NCBI GenBank assembly: GCA_045586405.1
Contig: JAZNAG010000087.1
Location: forward strand, 39,478-103,477
DNA from: SIG607 sp045586405
GTDB lineage: Bacteria > Bacillota > Clostridia > Oscillospirales > Acutalibacteraceae
Direction of reading: 5' to 3'
DNA length: 64,000 nucleotides
Position numbers and translations under genes: made by a program. The notes under the pieces are model-generated. The model did not search any database, had not been told where the DNA came from, and was given only the letters and a program-made list of their open reading frames with translations. Positions 51,495 to 59,151 of the stretch are shown piece after piece. The stretch's first letter is position 1. Each line of letters begins with the position of its first letter.

Positions 51495-52097
51495 CTAAAA
51501 CTCCAAATACCACAAAGCATTTACGGGTTTCCCGCCTATTATTAACTCAAAATGCAAATGATTTCCCGTAGACCTGCCTGTATTTCCCACCCTGGCAACA
51601 GGCTGTCCTTTATTAACATATTCCCCTTCTTTTACGTTGATTTCACTACAATGTCCGTAAAGGGTGACAAAACCCCCGTGGTCTATTTTAAAAAAGTTGC
51701 CGTATCCGTTTTTGTCAAAACCAACACTTATTACCCTGCCCGATGCCGCCGAATAAATTTTTGTACCCTCATCTGCCGCTATATCGGTGCCGTAATGCTT
51801 AGCGGTCTCGTCTGTAAAGGGATCATTTCTGTATCCGAAATTTGAGGTTACTACCCCACTTTTTACCGGTAAACAAAGGGTATTTATTTCATTGTAACTA
51901 AGAGGCACAGCTGTAGTAGCAACAGCATTTTCCTCTTCGTAAATTTCGGTTTCTTCACCAAAATACTCATTATGCTTTTCTTTAACCTTTAAAAATGTAT
52001 CTTTGCAAAAGTATTTTATAAAAAGCAGAATGGCAACCGTTAAAACAACGCAGGAAATCTGCAGTAAAAGTATATATAACACCTTTTTGTTTTTCAA
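51495..52097 (-). CDS. spoIVFA: Membrane-anchored M23/LytM protein, SpoIVFA-like
   Basis: A 200-residue protein with one transmembrane helix (about 6-30) and an extracytoplasmic LytM domain: GVVTSNFGYRNDPFTDETAKHYGTDIAA, YGHCSEI and GRSTGNHLHFELI. Metal ligands H101, D105 and H182 with H149 and H180 are present, so the domain looks catalytically competent, unlike the degenerate LytM of B. subtilis SpoIVFA. It could equally be a cell-wall endopeptidase. The TTG at 52097 is used: GGGAGGAAAGG lies immediately upstream, and the longer frame would translate a GC-rich hairpin. Confidence 0.72.
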   Translation of the reverse strand: MKNKKVLYILLLQISCVVLTVAILLFIKYFCKDTFLKVKEKHNEYFGEETEIYEEENAVATTAVPLSYNEINTLCLPVKSGVVTSNFGYRNDPFTDETAKHYGTDIAADEGTKIYSAASGRVISVGFDKNGYGNFFKIDHGGFVTLYGHCSEINVKEGEYVNKGQPVARVGNTGRSTGNHLHFELIIGGKPVNALWYLEF

Positions 52098-52123
52098 TTT
52101 CCTTTCCTCCCTAGCGTGACCGT

Positions 52124-52151
52124 CCGACGACGCAATTTTTCGCGCCGTCGG
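52124..52151 (-). other. GC-rich hairpin in the leader of the M23 gene
   Basis: CCGACGGCGC/GCGTCGTCGG 10-bp stem (52151-52142 with 52133-52124, one G-U) with an 8-base A/T loop, about 20 bases before the ribosome site. Its GC content contrasts with the AT-rich surroundings. No T-run follows. Confidence 0.55.
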
Positions 52152-52163
52152 TATTATTGTCAC

Positions 52164-52200
52164 AAAAAAATATATGCATTTTCTTACTTTTTAATGCATA
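52164..52200 (-). terminator. AT-rich hairpin with U-tract, second terminator after metK
   Basis: TATGCATT/AATGCATA inverted repeat (52173-52180, 52193-52200) with a 12-base spacer, followed on the minus strand by TATTTTTTT. It is either a weak back-up terminator to the metK one or an operator-like palindrome for the M23 unit. Confidence 0.4.
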
Positions 52201-52233
52201 AAAAAACTGCCTTACCAAACTTAGTAAGACAGT
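52198..52233 (-). terminator. Intrinsic terminator after metK
   Basis: ACTGTCTTAC/GTAAGGCAGT on the minus strand (52233-52224 with 52215-52206; one G-U), 8-base loop, then seven T. Confidence 0.85.
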
Positions 52234-52239
52234 CTTTCT

Positions 52240-53421
52240 TTAATTAAAGAATTTTTTAAGTTCGTCGGTTTTATCGGTTTGCTCCCAAGGAAGTTCAATG
52301 TCGGTTCTGCCAAAATGTCCGTAAGCCGCTGTTTGACGGTAAATAGGACGGCGAAGTGACAACTTTTCTATTATTGCCGCAGGGCGAAGGTCAAATATCT
52401 TCTGTACAGCCTCTGCCAAAGCGTCATCACTGTATTTTCCGGTATTAAAGGTATCCACCATAACCGATACAGGTTTTGCAACGCCAATAGCGTATGCTAG
52501 CTGAATTTCGCATTTATCGGCAAGACCTGCTGCAACAATGTTTTTAGCAACATATCTTGCGGCATAAGCAGCACTTCTGTCAACCTTTGTGGGATCCTTA
52601 CCCGAGAAAGCACCGCCGCCGTGACGGGCTGTTCCACCGTAGGTATCTACAATAATTTTTCTGCCGGTAAGACCGGTATCGCCCTGAGGTCCGCCTACAA
52701 CGAAACGGCCCGTGGGGTTTATGAATATTTTTGTATTTTCGTCCATAAGGTTTGCGGGTACAGTCTTTTCAATAACCTCACGCTTTATATCCTCACGAAG
52801 TTTGCTAAGAGAAATATCACTACTGTGCTGACTTGAAACAACTACTGCCTCAATTCTTACGGGAACACCGTTTTGATACTCAGCAGTAACCTGAGTTTTG
52901 CCGTCAGGACGAAGATAAGAAAGGGTTCCGTCCTTTCTCACCTGAGTTAAACGCTGTGCCATTTTGTGAGCAAGAAAAATCGGAAGCGGCATATATGTTT
53001 CGGTTTCGGTACAGGCGTAACCGAACATCATACCCTGATCCCCTGCACCGTGAAGATTATAAGCATCCTCTTCTCCGTCTTTAAGTTCCAAAGACTTATC
53101 AACGCCCATAGCAATATCGGGTGACTGCTTATCAATAGATGTCATAACAGCTATTGTATCACCGTTAAAGCCTGCATCGCTTGTATTGTAGCCGATATCA
53201 TTAACAACACCTCTTACAATGGCAGGGATATCAATATTTGCCGTTGTGGTAATTTCGCCCATAACGGTAACAACACCGGTAGTAGCAAAGGTTTCACAAG
53301 CAACTCTTGCGGTTTTATCTTGAGCCAGAATTGCATCAAGCACCGCGTCACTTACCTGATCGCAAAGTTTATCTGGATGTCCCTCAGTAACAGATTCAGA
53401 TGTAAACAATAATTTTGACAT
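52240..53421 (-). CDS. metK: S-adenosylmethionine synthase
   Basis: A 393-residue MetK: FTSESVTEGHPDKLCDQVSDAVLDA, GAGDQGMMFGYA (family GAGDQG), KTQVTAEY, the P-loop-like GGAFSGKDPTKVDRSAAYAARYVAKNIV and the end RRPIYRQTAAYGHFGR. It makes SAM from Met and ATP and is the head of the methyl cycle with mtnN and luxS in this window. Single-gene unit with AAGGAG site, controlled by a SAM-I riboswitch and terminator in its leader. Confidence 0.98.
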   Translation of the reverse strand: MSKLLFTSESVTEGHPDKLCDQVSDAVLDAILAQDKTARVACETFATTGVVTVMGEITTTANIDIPAIVRGVVNDIGYNTSDAGFNGDTIAVMTSIDKQSPDIAMGVDKSLELKDGEEDAYNLHGAGDQGMMFGYACTETETYMPLPIFLAHKMAQRLTQVRKDGTLSYLRPDGKTQVTAEYQNGVPVRIEAVVVSSQHSSDISLSKLREDIKREVIEKTVPANLMDENTKIFINPTGRFVVGGPQGDTGLTGRKIIVDTYGGTARHGGGAFSGKDPTKVDRSAAYAARYVAKNIVAAGLADKCEIQLAYAIGVAKPVSVMVDTFNTGKYSDDALAEAVQKIFDLRPAAIIEKLSLRRPIYRQTAAYGHFGRTDIELPWEQTDKTDELKKFFN

Positions 53422-53442
53422 AATTTTTCTCCTTTTTTCGAC

Positions 53443-53469
53443 TAAAAAACCGCCTCGAAAGAAGCGGTT
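53443..53469 (-). terminator. Riboswitch-controlled terminator of metK
   Basis: AACCGCTTC/GAGGCGGTT 9-bp stem (53469-53461 with 53456-53448, one G-U), TTTC loop, then six T. It follows the SAM-I aptamer and precedes the metK ribosome site by about 20 bases: the expression platform. Confidence 0.88.
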
Positions 53470-53478
53470 ATAAAAAGC

Positions 53479-53570
53479 CTCATCTTTCGGTTATACCGCA
53501 GGATTTAGCACCTTGTAAAAACAGGTTGCCGGGCATCAAAGGGCCTGTCCCTCCGCCACTCTTGATAAGG
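53479..53570 (-). promoter_or_regulatory. SAM-I (S-box) riboswitch aptamer
   Basis: On the minus strand the conserved segments appear in order: CTTATCAAGAG, GGCGGAGGGA, GATGCCCGGCAACC, AAGGTGCTAAATCCTGC and CCGAAAGATGAG. The first and last pair as P1 (CTTATC/GATGAG). SAM binding should stabilise P1 and allow the terminator to form, switching metK off when SAM is plentiful. Confidence 0.96.
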
Positions 53571-53592
53571 AAATATTCAGTTAGCAAAAAGC

Positions 53593-53621
53593 ATTATAGC
53601 ACAATGCTTTCTATTTGTCAA
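53593..53621 (-). promoter_or_regulatory. Near-consensus sigma-A promoter for metK
   Basis: Minus strand TTGACA (53616-53621), 17-base spacer, TATAAT (53593-53598), a perfect match in both boxes. The -35 box overlaps the ribU stop codon (53618-53620). Confidence 0.85.
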
Positions 53622-54217
53622 TTCAATTTGCCTCGCATTATAGGTGAAAGTTTTTTATACACCACAAAACAAAGAATTGAGTTAGCAACACCTTTTAAAA
53701 GATTAAAGGGGAAATTGAAAATCAGCAGACATTGCCAAAGATTATCTACACCGCTGAAAATCGCTTTATACATTTCAACTATTGCAGCGGTAGGAAGACC
53801 AAACGCCTCACCGTAAAAAGGATATGTAATATAGTAGTTTGACGGAATACTGATCAGCGCCATAACTATAGAAGCAATAAGGCAAGAAACAAGCGCACCT
53901 ACACGTGTTTTCTTATACTTATATATCACCCCTGCCGTACCCACAAAAACAGCACCTAAAATAAAGTTGGAAAGCTCCCCTACAAAAGCGCTGTTGGTCG
54001 CAAACATATGAAGAAGATTTTTAAGCAAACAAACGAGAACACCGTACCACGGGCCAAGGGCGAAGGTTGTAATAAGAGCAGGAAGCTCAGAAAAATCGAC
54101 CTTTATAAACCCCGGCATAAAGGGAACCGCGAACTCCACATACATAAGTATGGCGCCTATAGCACCCATAACTGCAGTAACACAAAAATGTCTGAGTAGT
54201 ATTTTACTGGTTTTCAT
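53618..54217 (-). CDS. ribU: Riboflavin ECF transporter S component RibU
   Basis: A 199-residue membrane protein with about six helices. PGFIKVDFSELPALITTFALGPWYGVLVCLLKNLLH is the RibU/ECF S-component signature. It binds riboflavin and works with a shared ECF energising module (EcfA, A', T) encoded elsewhere. The ATG at 54217 (MKTSKILL) has GGAGG 9 bases upstream; a longer frame would cover the terminator. Preceded by an FMN riboswitch, which confirms the substrate. Confidence 0.95.
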   Translation of the reverse strand: MKTSKILLRHFCVTAVMGAIGAILMYVEFAVPFMPGFIKVDFSELPALITTFALGPWYGVLVCLLKNLLHMFATNSAFVGELSNFILGAVFVGTAGVIYKYKKTRVGALVSCLIASIVMALISIPSNYYITYPFYGEAFGLPTAAIVEMYKAIFSGVDNLWQCLLIFNFPFNLLKGVANSILCFVVYKKLSPIMRGKLN

Positions 54218-54228
54218 AATATTCCTCC

Positions 54229-54260
54229 AAAAAAATGACGCCCAAGGATAACAGGGCGTC
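54229..54260 (-). terminator. Riboswitch-controlled terminator of ribU
   Basis: GACGCCC/GGGCGTC 7-bp stem (54260-54254 with 54243-54237), 10-base loop, then ATTTTTTT. It lies between the FMN aptamer and the ribU ribosome site. Confidence 0.88.
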
Positions 54261-54282
54261 AAATTTAATGCGAAATCAGCAT

Positions 54283-54385
54283 AATTCTTTCATCCGGACT
54301 ATACCGTCGGCTTCGGAATTTCACCGAATCAGTTAAATAACTCGCGGGCTGTACCGCCGGTGGAGAATTTCACTCCGCCCTGAAT
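54283..54385 (-). promoter_or_regulatory. FMN riboswitch (RFN element)
   Basis: Minus strand segments in order: AGGGCGGAGTGAAATTC, TCCACCGGCGGTA, AGCCCGCGAG, GATTCGGTGAAATTCCG, AAGCCGACGGTATAGTCCGGATG and GAAAGAAT; the outer ATTC/GAAT can close P1. FMN binding should favour the terminator and reduce riboflavin uptake. Its 5' end overlaps the last codons of the DUF1294 gene (stop at 54370). Confidence 0.96.
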
Positions 54386-54654
54386 TGTATTTGATTTAAA
54401 ACAAAATAAAGTATTGCAATATGTATTACTATCATAAGCGGCAAAAGCAACATAAACTTTTTATGCTTTGTTTTATGCCTTATAAGCAGCATAGTTATAT
54501 ACATAATAGTTGCACCGCCCAAAGCAGCAAGGGTTAAAAGCGCATTTTCGCTTATCCTTATCTTACCTCGTCTGGCGTGGTCCTTATCTATTACAGTAAG
54601 AACAACACTTAAAACACATAAAATACAGGTGTAGAGAACAAATAATTGATCCAT
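54370..54654 (-). CDS. DUF1294 small membrane protein
   Basis: A 94-residue membrane protein of the DUF1294 family: IDKDHARRGKIRISENALLTLAALGGATIMYITMLLIRHKTKHKKFMLLLPL carries the family pattern (DK-x-A-x5-RI-E-x2-L and RHKT-x-H-x2-F), with about three or four helices. Function unknown. The ATG at 54654 has GGTGAT upstream. Its last six codons and stop form the 5' strand of the FMN riboswitch, so it is likely to be on the same transcript as ribU. Confidence 0.85.
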   Translation of the reverse strand: MDQLFVLYTCILCVLSVVLTVIDKDHARRGKIRISENALLTLAALGGATIMYITMLLIRHKTKHKKFMLLLPLMIVIHIAILYFVLNQIQFRAE

Positions 54655-54670
54655 CAATATCACCGTTTTA

Positions 54671-54699
54671 ATTTTATCATACACGTCATAAAAAAGCAA
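54671..54699 (-). promoter_or_regulatory. Sigma-A promoter for DUF1294 (and probably ribU)
   Basis: Minus strand TTGCTT (54694-54699), 17-base spacer, TAAAAT (54671-54676). No better promoter was seen between DUF1294 and the FMN aptamer. Back to back with the amidase promoter. Confidence 0.6.
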
Positions 54700-54705
54700 G
54701 TGTTA

Positions 54706-54734
54706 TTGATTTAGACATAATTTCGTATTATAAT
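54706..54734 (+). promoter_or_regulatory. Sigma-A promoter for the amidase gene
   Basis: TTGATT (54706-54711), 17-base spacer, TATAAT (54729-54734), 45 bases before the amidase ATG. Confidence 0.65.
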
Positions 54735-54778
54735 ATTCATAACAAACGGTTAAAGTATTGATTAAGGATTTATTATAT

Positions 54779-56392
54779 ATGTTTTTGAAACTCAAACAAT
54801 TATTTTTAATTTTTTTGGTCCTATGCATCGTTTTTGCAGGTTGCAAAAGCAAGGCTTTGTACACTTCCACAGGACAAAATATACTAATAGAAAGCTTTTC
54901 GCCATCAGGCGACGGTGTTTTTGAAAGCGGAAACATAATGGTTGTGTCGGTTATCAGCAAAACCCCATCATTAGATGTTACCGCATATTTTTGGGATAAA
55001 GCAATACAGCTTAATCGGGAATATTCAGGCAAGACAGACGATGACAGCAGCACCTACTGTTTCAGCGCCGCCCTTACCGTACCGTCGGTTGAAAAGAAAA
55101 CAAAAGCAGGTCAGGTAAAATTTGTTTGCAAATCTGATAATGACCAAGAAATTTATTACAGCGGTTTGATAACGGTTATTCCCTCTACTGTTTCAAAAGA
55201 CAAAGGAAATGTAGAAATCGGTTATATAGCCGAAGTGATAAATTATCCTGCCGAAACCTTTGACGGTGACACTATCGACGATTCTTCAAAGCCTACAAAC
55301 AGTTATCTTCCGGTAGGCACAGTGGACTTTTGCTCTCCAACCGCTATAGTAAACAGCCGTATTGATAAAAGCTATCGGCTTTTACAGTGCGGAAAGCGGG
55401 TTTACGACACAGATAACTTAAAAATATATGAAGGCTGTCTACCTAAAAACAATATCATTTCGGTAGACAAAACCGAGACACAGGACAAATACACAGTCTT
55501 ATCTTTCAGCTGCGACTTTAAGGCGCCATTCACCCTTGAACTTAAAGAGCAAAGCTATGAAAACCCTGACACTAACAACTGGAATATTTTTGAAAAAACA
55601 TTTTCCTATGTTGAAATTAAATTTATGTACTGCAACACATTACTTGGTGATGTTCAGTTTGAAGAAGATAATCCTCTTTTTTCGCACAGTGATAAATTTA
55701 TTCAAGATAACACCTATGTTTTAAGGCTCTATCTAAAAAAAACAGGTAACTTTTACGGTTTTAAGGCAGAATATGATGAGTACGACTGTCTTGTTTTCAA
55801 GTTTTTACAGCCTACCGTTCTTTATTCGGCAGATAATGAATACGGTTACTTTCTTCACGGAAAAACTATTGTTATAGATGCCGGTCACGGCGGAAAAGAT
55901 CCCGGTGCTGTAGCAAAGGACGGCACGAAAGAATCAAGTATGAACTTATCTCTTGCCAAAACGCTTAAAAGTGAACTTGAAAGAATAGGCGCAACAGTAA
56001 TAATGACGCGCACAGATGACAGTTATATAAATGCTACACAGCGTACAGTTACGGTATATGAAGCCGAACCCGATTTCGTTATATCAATACACAGAAACTC
56101 AGGCTCGTCAAACGGCTTTAGTTCATATTACTTTAATTCATTTTCTTATACTGCAGCAAAAAATATTTTAGAAAGCACAAAAGAAAGTAACTTGTACCGC
56201 AAAGTTTCAGGTACATATTGGCACTATTTTTTCCTTAACCGAACATCAGTCTGCCCCTCTGTACTTACCGAAAACGGTTTTATGAGTGACAAAGGCGACC
56301 TTAAAGATATGAAAAGCGCAGACCGTCAGACAGTCTGCGCCAAAGCACTAACTAAAGGTATTGTAAACTACTTTGCTACACAAAAACATTAA
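54779..56392 (+). CDS. N-acetylmuramoyl-L-alanine amidase lipoprotein (Amidase_3)
   Basis: A 537-residue exported lipoprotein. The signal peptide ends in VFAGC, lipid Cys at residue 22. Residues about 23-355 are beta-rich and not recognised in detail; the part before the catalytic domain (YVLRLYLKKTGNFYGFKAEYDEYDCLVFKFLQP) resembles an AMIN-like wall-binding module. The C-terminal Amidase_3 domain has IVIDAGHGGKDPGAV, TRTDD, VISIHRN (zinc His) and LTENGFMSD (catalytic Glu). It splits stem peptides from glycan, possibly in growth or sporulation. ATG at 54779 with AAGGA upstream. Its 3' end overlaps the convergent next gene by 4 bases. Confidence 0.88.
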   Translation: MFLKLKQLFLIFLVLCIVFAGCKSKALYTSTGQNILIESFSPSGDGVFESGNIMVVSVISKTPSLDVTAYFWDKAIQLNREYSGKTDDDSSTYCFSAALTVPSVEKKTKAGQVKFVCKSDNDQEIYYSGLITVIPSTVSKDKGNVEIGYIAEVINYPAETFDGDTIDDSSKPTNSYLPVGTVDFCSPTAIVNSRIDKSYRLLQCGKRVYDTDNLKIYEGCLPKNNIISVDKTETQDKYTVLSFSCDFKAPFTLELKEQSYENPDTNNWNIFEKTFSYVEIKFMYCNTLLGDVQFEEDNPLFSHSDKFIQDNTYVLRLYLKKTGNFYGFKAEYDEYDCLVFKFLQPTVLYSADNEYGYFLHGKTIVIDAGHGGKDPGAVAKDGTKESSMNLSLAKTLKSELERIGATVIMTRTDDSYINATQRTVTVYEAEPDFVISIHRNSGSSNGFSSYYFNSFSYTAAKNILESTKESNLYRKVSGTYWHYFFLNRTSVCPSVLTENGFMSDKGDLKDMKSADRQTVCAKALTKGIVNYFATQKH

Positions 56393-57309
56393 AAGTATTT
56401 TTCGCAAAAATATTTGCCTATACTACCCATAAGTTTAATTACATCTTCTTTTAGTTCTGCAGGGTATCTGCGCCAAGCGCACATAGCCTCGAAATTAAGT
56501 TCACCATCATAGCCGTAATCTTTTAAGGCTTTCATTATGAAATCCCAATCAACAGTGCCTAATGAGAAAGGCATTGTATGGCTGTCTTCATTTATATCTA
56601 CCTCATGAAGATGGAGAACTTTAAGATTTTTGCCCAAAGTTTTAACGGCATATCTTATATTTGTGCCGGTCAGAACGCTATGACCTGTATCAAGGCAAAA
56701 GCCGAAGCACTCTGCCCCTGCCATACCGTTCAGCGTTTCGATATATCGGTTAACCTCATCATAATCGTTACAGGGTGCCTCAATTATTTTGCCCTTTAAC
56801 CTTGTCCACATATTTTCAAGACAGGCAACAACATTGTTTTCTTTCAGAACATCAATAAACTCAGAATAAAACTCTATATTTGCCTTGAAAACATCTTCTT
56901 TTTCCATACCGCTCAGCAGAGGGAAATTTCTTGGATGAATTACTATATAAGGACAGTCTAGGTACCCTGCAGCAATAATTGTGCGGTTGATAACCTTTTT
57001 AAAATATTCCTTTACCTCGCCTTCAAAGCAAGAAGGAAACGGCGCGTGACACTGACCAACCTTTATTTTGTTTTTTGAAAGTTCTTCCTTTATACCGTCA
57101 AGATATTCAAAAAACTTTTCGTCACTAAGTTCATAAAAATCGCTTTTTGAAAAAGTAAAATCGGAAGCTAATTTACCGCCTGTTTTATTGAAAATCATAT
57201 CAAAATTCAAATCAATTGAGCTAAAACCTGCTTCTCTTATTATGGGGAGATTTTCTTCAGCTGTTTCTTTGCTCGTAACCAGTTCTCCGGCAGACAGTCC
57301 GTAAGTCAT
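56389..57309 (-). CDS. TIM-barrel sugar phosphate isomerase/epimerase family protein
   Basis: A 306-residue AP-endonuclease-2-fold protein: GLSAGELVTSKETAEENLPIIREAGFSSIDLNF, GQCHAPFPSC, IVIHPRNFP, VACLENMW, GFCLDTGHSVLTG, VLHLHEVDI and GTVDWDFIMKALKDYGYDGELNFEA. The metal-binding Glu, Asp, His, Glu set is visible. Substrate unknown; it is not near other sugar genes. The ATG at 57309 has GGAGTGA 8 bases upstream; a longer frame runs through the promoter. Confidence 0.85.
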   Translation of the reverse strand: MTYGLSAGELVTSKETAEENLPIIREAGFSSIDLNFDMIFNKTGGKLASDFTFSKSDFYELSDEKFFEYLDGIKEELSKNKIKVGQCHAPFPSCFEGEVKEYFKKVINRTIIAAGYLDCPYIVIHPRNFPLLSGMEKEDVFKANIEFYSEFIDVLKENNVVACLENMWTRLKGKIIEAPCNDYDEVNRYIETLNGMAGAECFGFCLDTGHSVLTGTNIRYAVKTLGKNLKVLHLHEVDINEDSHTMPFSLGTVDWDFIMKALKDYGYDGELNFEAMCAWRRYPAELKEDVIKLMGSIGKYFCEKYF

Positions 57310-57342
57310 ACTTATCACTCCAAAAAAATATCTGTTTATTGT

Positions 57343-57371
57343 ATTATATTTAATACGCGTTTTTAAGTCAA
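57343..57371 (-). promoter_or_regulatory. Sigma-A promoter for the TIM-barrel isomerase gene
   Basis: Minus strand TTGACT (57366-57371), 17-base spacer, TATAAT (57343-57348), about 35 bases before the start codon. The divergent cardiolipin synthase promoter must overlap it but is not clear. Confidence 0.72.
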
Positions 57372-57394
57372 GATTTAATTTAGAAGGTGAAAAA

Positions 57395-58924
57395 ATGAAA
57401 GAAAAAAAGCGTGGCATACGTATTAAGACACGAATAATACTAACCGCCCTTGCGGCTGTATTTACTATCGCTTTTATTTTAATCAGCGTTATAGAATTAC
57501 AGACAAATTCTCTTCCTTTATTTTATTTGCTTGAACTTTTAGGAATAATAACCGCACTATATATCATAAACAAGCGGGATAACCCCAGTTATAAAATTGC
57601 CTGGATAGTTTTTATACTGGCTCTGCCTGTTTTCGGTCTTATAGTTTATACGCTATGGGGAGGTCAGCGTACCTTCCCACACCTGAAAAAAAGACTGAAA
57701 AAATGCAGTGAAAGGTATATGCGCCATTTAGAGCAGGACCCTGCCGTTAAAAGAATTTTAGCTTACGAAGATTCTTCACGCACTCGTCAGGCGGCATACC
57801 TTTGCAACGAGTCCTGCTTTCCCGTTTATCAGAACACCTCTGCCGAATATCTTTCTCCCGGAGATAAGTTTTTAAGCCGTCTGTTAGAGGAACTTAAAAA
57901 AGCGGAAAAATACATTTTTCTTGAGTATTTTATTATTGCCGACGGTAAGATGTGGGACGCTATTTATAATGTTCTTATCAAAAAGGTAGCAGAAGGCGTT
58001 GAAATAAAAATTATGTTTGACGATTTCGGCTCTATAAAACGTCAACACAAAGATTTTCTGCCCCGCCTTAAAGCCCACGGAATATCGGTATCAATTTTCT
58101 GCCCCATAAATCCTTCGCTTAACATCGTTATGAACAACCGTAACCACCGTAAAATAATAGTAATTGACGGAAAGGTGGCTTTTACCGGCGGAATAAACAT
58201 CGGAGACGAATATATAAACGAGTATGAGCGTTTCGGTTATTGGATGGACTGTGCCGTTATGATAAAAGGCAGTGCCGTTAGAAGCTTTATAATAATGTTC
58301 TGCACAATGTGGGAATATAACACAGGTATGCAGATGATGATGTCACGGTACCTCACCGAATACTCGGTAGAAAACGACAGTTATGTTATCCCCTACTGTG
58401 ACTCGCCTATGGACAACAGATCAACAGCCGAGGGCATATATTTGCAAATGCTTAATACCGCTCACAGATATGTTGATATAGCTTCTCCTTATCTTATTCT
58501 TGACGATAAAATGAAAAGCGCCATTACTCTGGCGGCAAAATCAGGAGTAAGAATACGCATAGTTACACCCAGCATACCTGACAAAAACTATGTCCACCCC
58601 GTTACACAGTATTATTACTCAGAACTTCTTGAGGCAGGGGTTAAAATTTACGAATACACACCCGGCTTTATACATTCAAAAATGTTTATTACCGATGATT
58701 CGTCTGCTACTGTGGGCACGGTAAATATGGACTATCGCAGTTTCTTTTTCCACTTTGAATGTGGTGTATGGTTTACAAATGAAGACACAATACTTGATAT
58801 GGAAAGGCATTTTGAAGAAATTTTAAGCGACTCGAAGGAGATTACCCTTAAAGAATGGGACAAAAGACCTTTATTTGACCGCTTTAAACAATGGATACTT
58901 CATATATTTTCTCCTCTTATGTAG
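57395..58924 (+). CDS. cls: Cardiolipin synthase (PLD family)
   Basis: A 509-residue membrane enzyme: two N-terminal helices (IILTALAAVFTIAFILISVIEL; LLELLGIITALYI) with the PLDNc motif IAWIVFILALPVFGLIVYTLWG, then two HKD motifs, NHRKIIVIDGKVAFTGGINIGDEY and IHSKMFITDDSSATVGTVNMDYRSF. It joins two phosphatidylglycerols into cardiolipin at the cytoplasmic membrane. GAAGGTG ribosome site. Single-gene unit with its own terminator. Confidence 0.95.
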   Translation: MKEKKRGIRIKTRIILTALAAVFTIAFILISVIELQTNSLPLFYLLELLGIITALYIINKRDNPSYKIAWIVFILALPVFGLIVYTLWGGQRTFPHLKKRLKKCSERYMRHLEQDPAVKRILAYEDSSRTRQAAYLCNESCFPVYQNTSAEYLSPGDKFLSRLLEELKKAEKYIFLEYFIIADGKMWDAIYNVLIKKVAEGVEIKIMFDDFGSIKRQHKDFLPRLKAHGISVSIFCPINPSLNIVMNNRNHRKIIVIDGKVAFTGGINIGDEYINEYERFGYWMDCAVMIKGSAVRSFIIMFCTMWEYNTGMQMMMSRYLTEYSVENDSYVIPYCDSPMDNRSTAEGIYLQMLNTAHRYVDIASPYLILDDKMKSAITLAAKSGVRIRIVTPSIPDKNYVHPVTQYYYSELLEAGVKIYEYTPGFIHSKMFITDDSSATVGTVNMDYRSFFFHFECGVWFTNEDTILDMERHFEEILSDSKEITLKEWDKRPLFDRFKQWILHIFSPLM

Positions 58925-58932
58925 AAAAAACA

Positions 58933-58964
58933 GGGCTGTTGTTTTTATAAACAGCCCGTTTTTT
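58933..58964 (+). terminator. Intrinsic terminator after cls
   Basis: GGGCTGT/ACAGCCC 7-bp stem (58933-58939, 58951-58957), 11-base loop, then GTTTTTT. The next 180 bases are an AT-rich leader for glgP with several TATAAT-like boxes but no -35 box I trust. Confidence 0.82.
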
Positions 58965-59151
58965 GTGCATTTTGCTTATTTATTTTCAAATTTTTATCAG
59001 CTTTAATAATTTTCTTGGCTATCTAATACAAAAAATAGCATATTTTACCGATGTATTGCCTATTGCATTTTTTCTTGTTTTAGAGTAATATAATATTAAG
59101 AAAATAAGGTATACTATAATTAGTACAAATAACGAAAGGAAGATGTCGGTT

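Noticed and set aside
58965..59151. Strong promoter for glgP
   Set aside because: Several TATAAT-like boxes occur in the AT-rich leader, but none has a convincing -35 box at 16-18 bases, so no single site is called.
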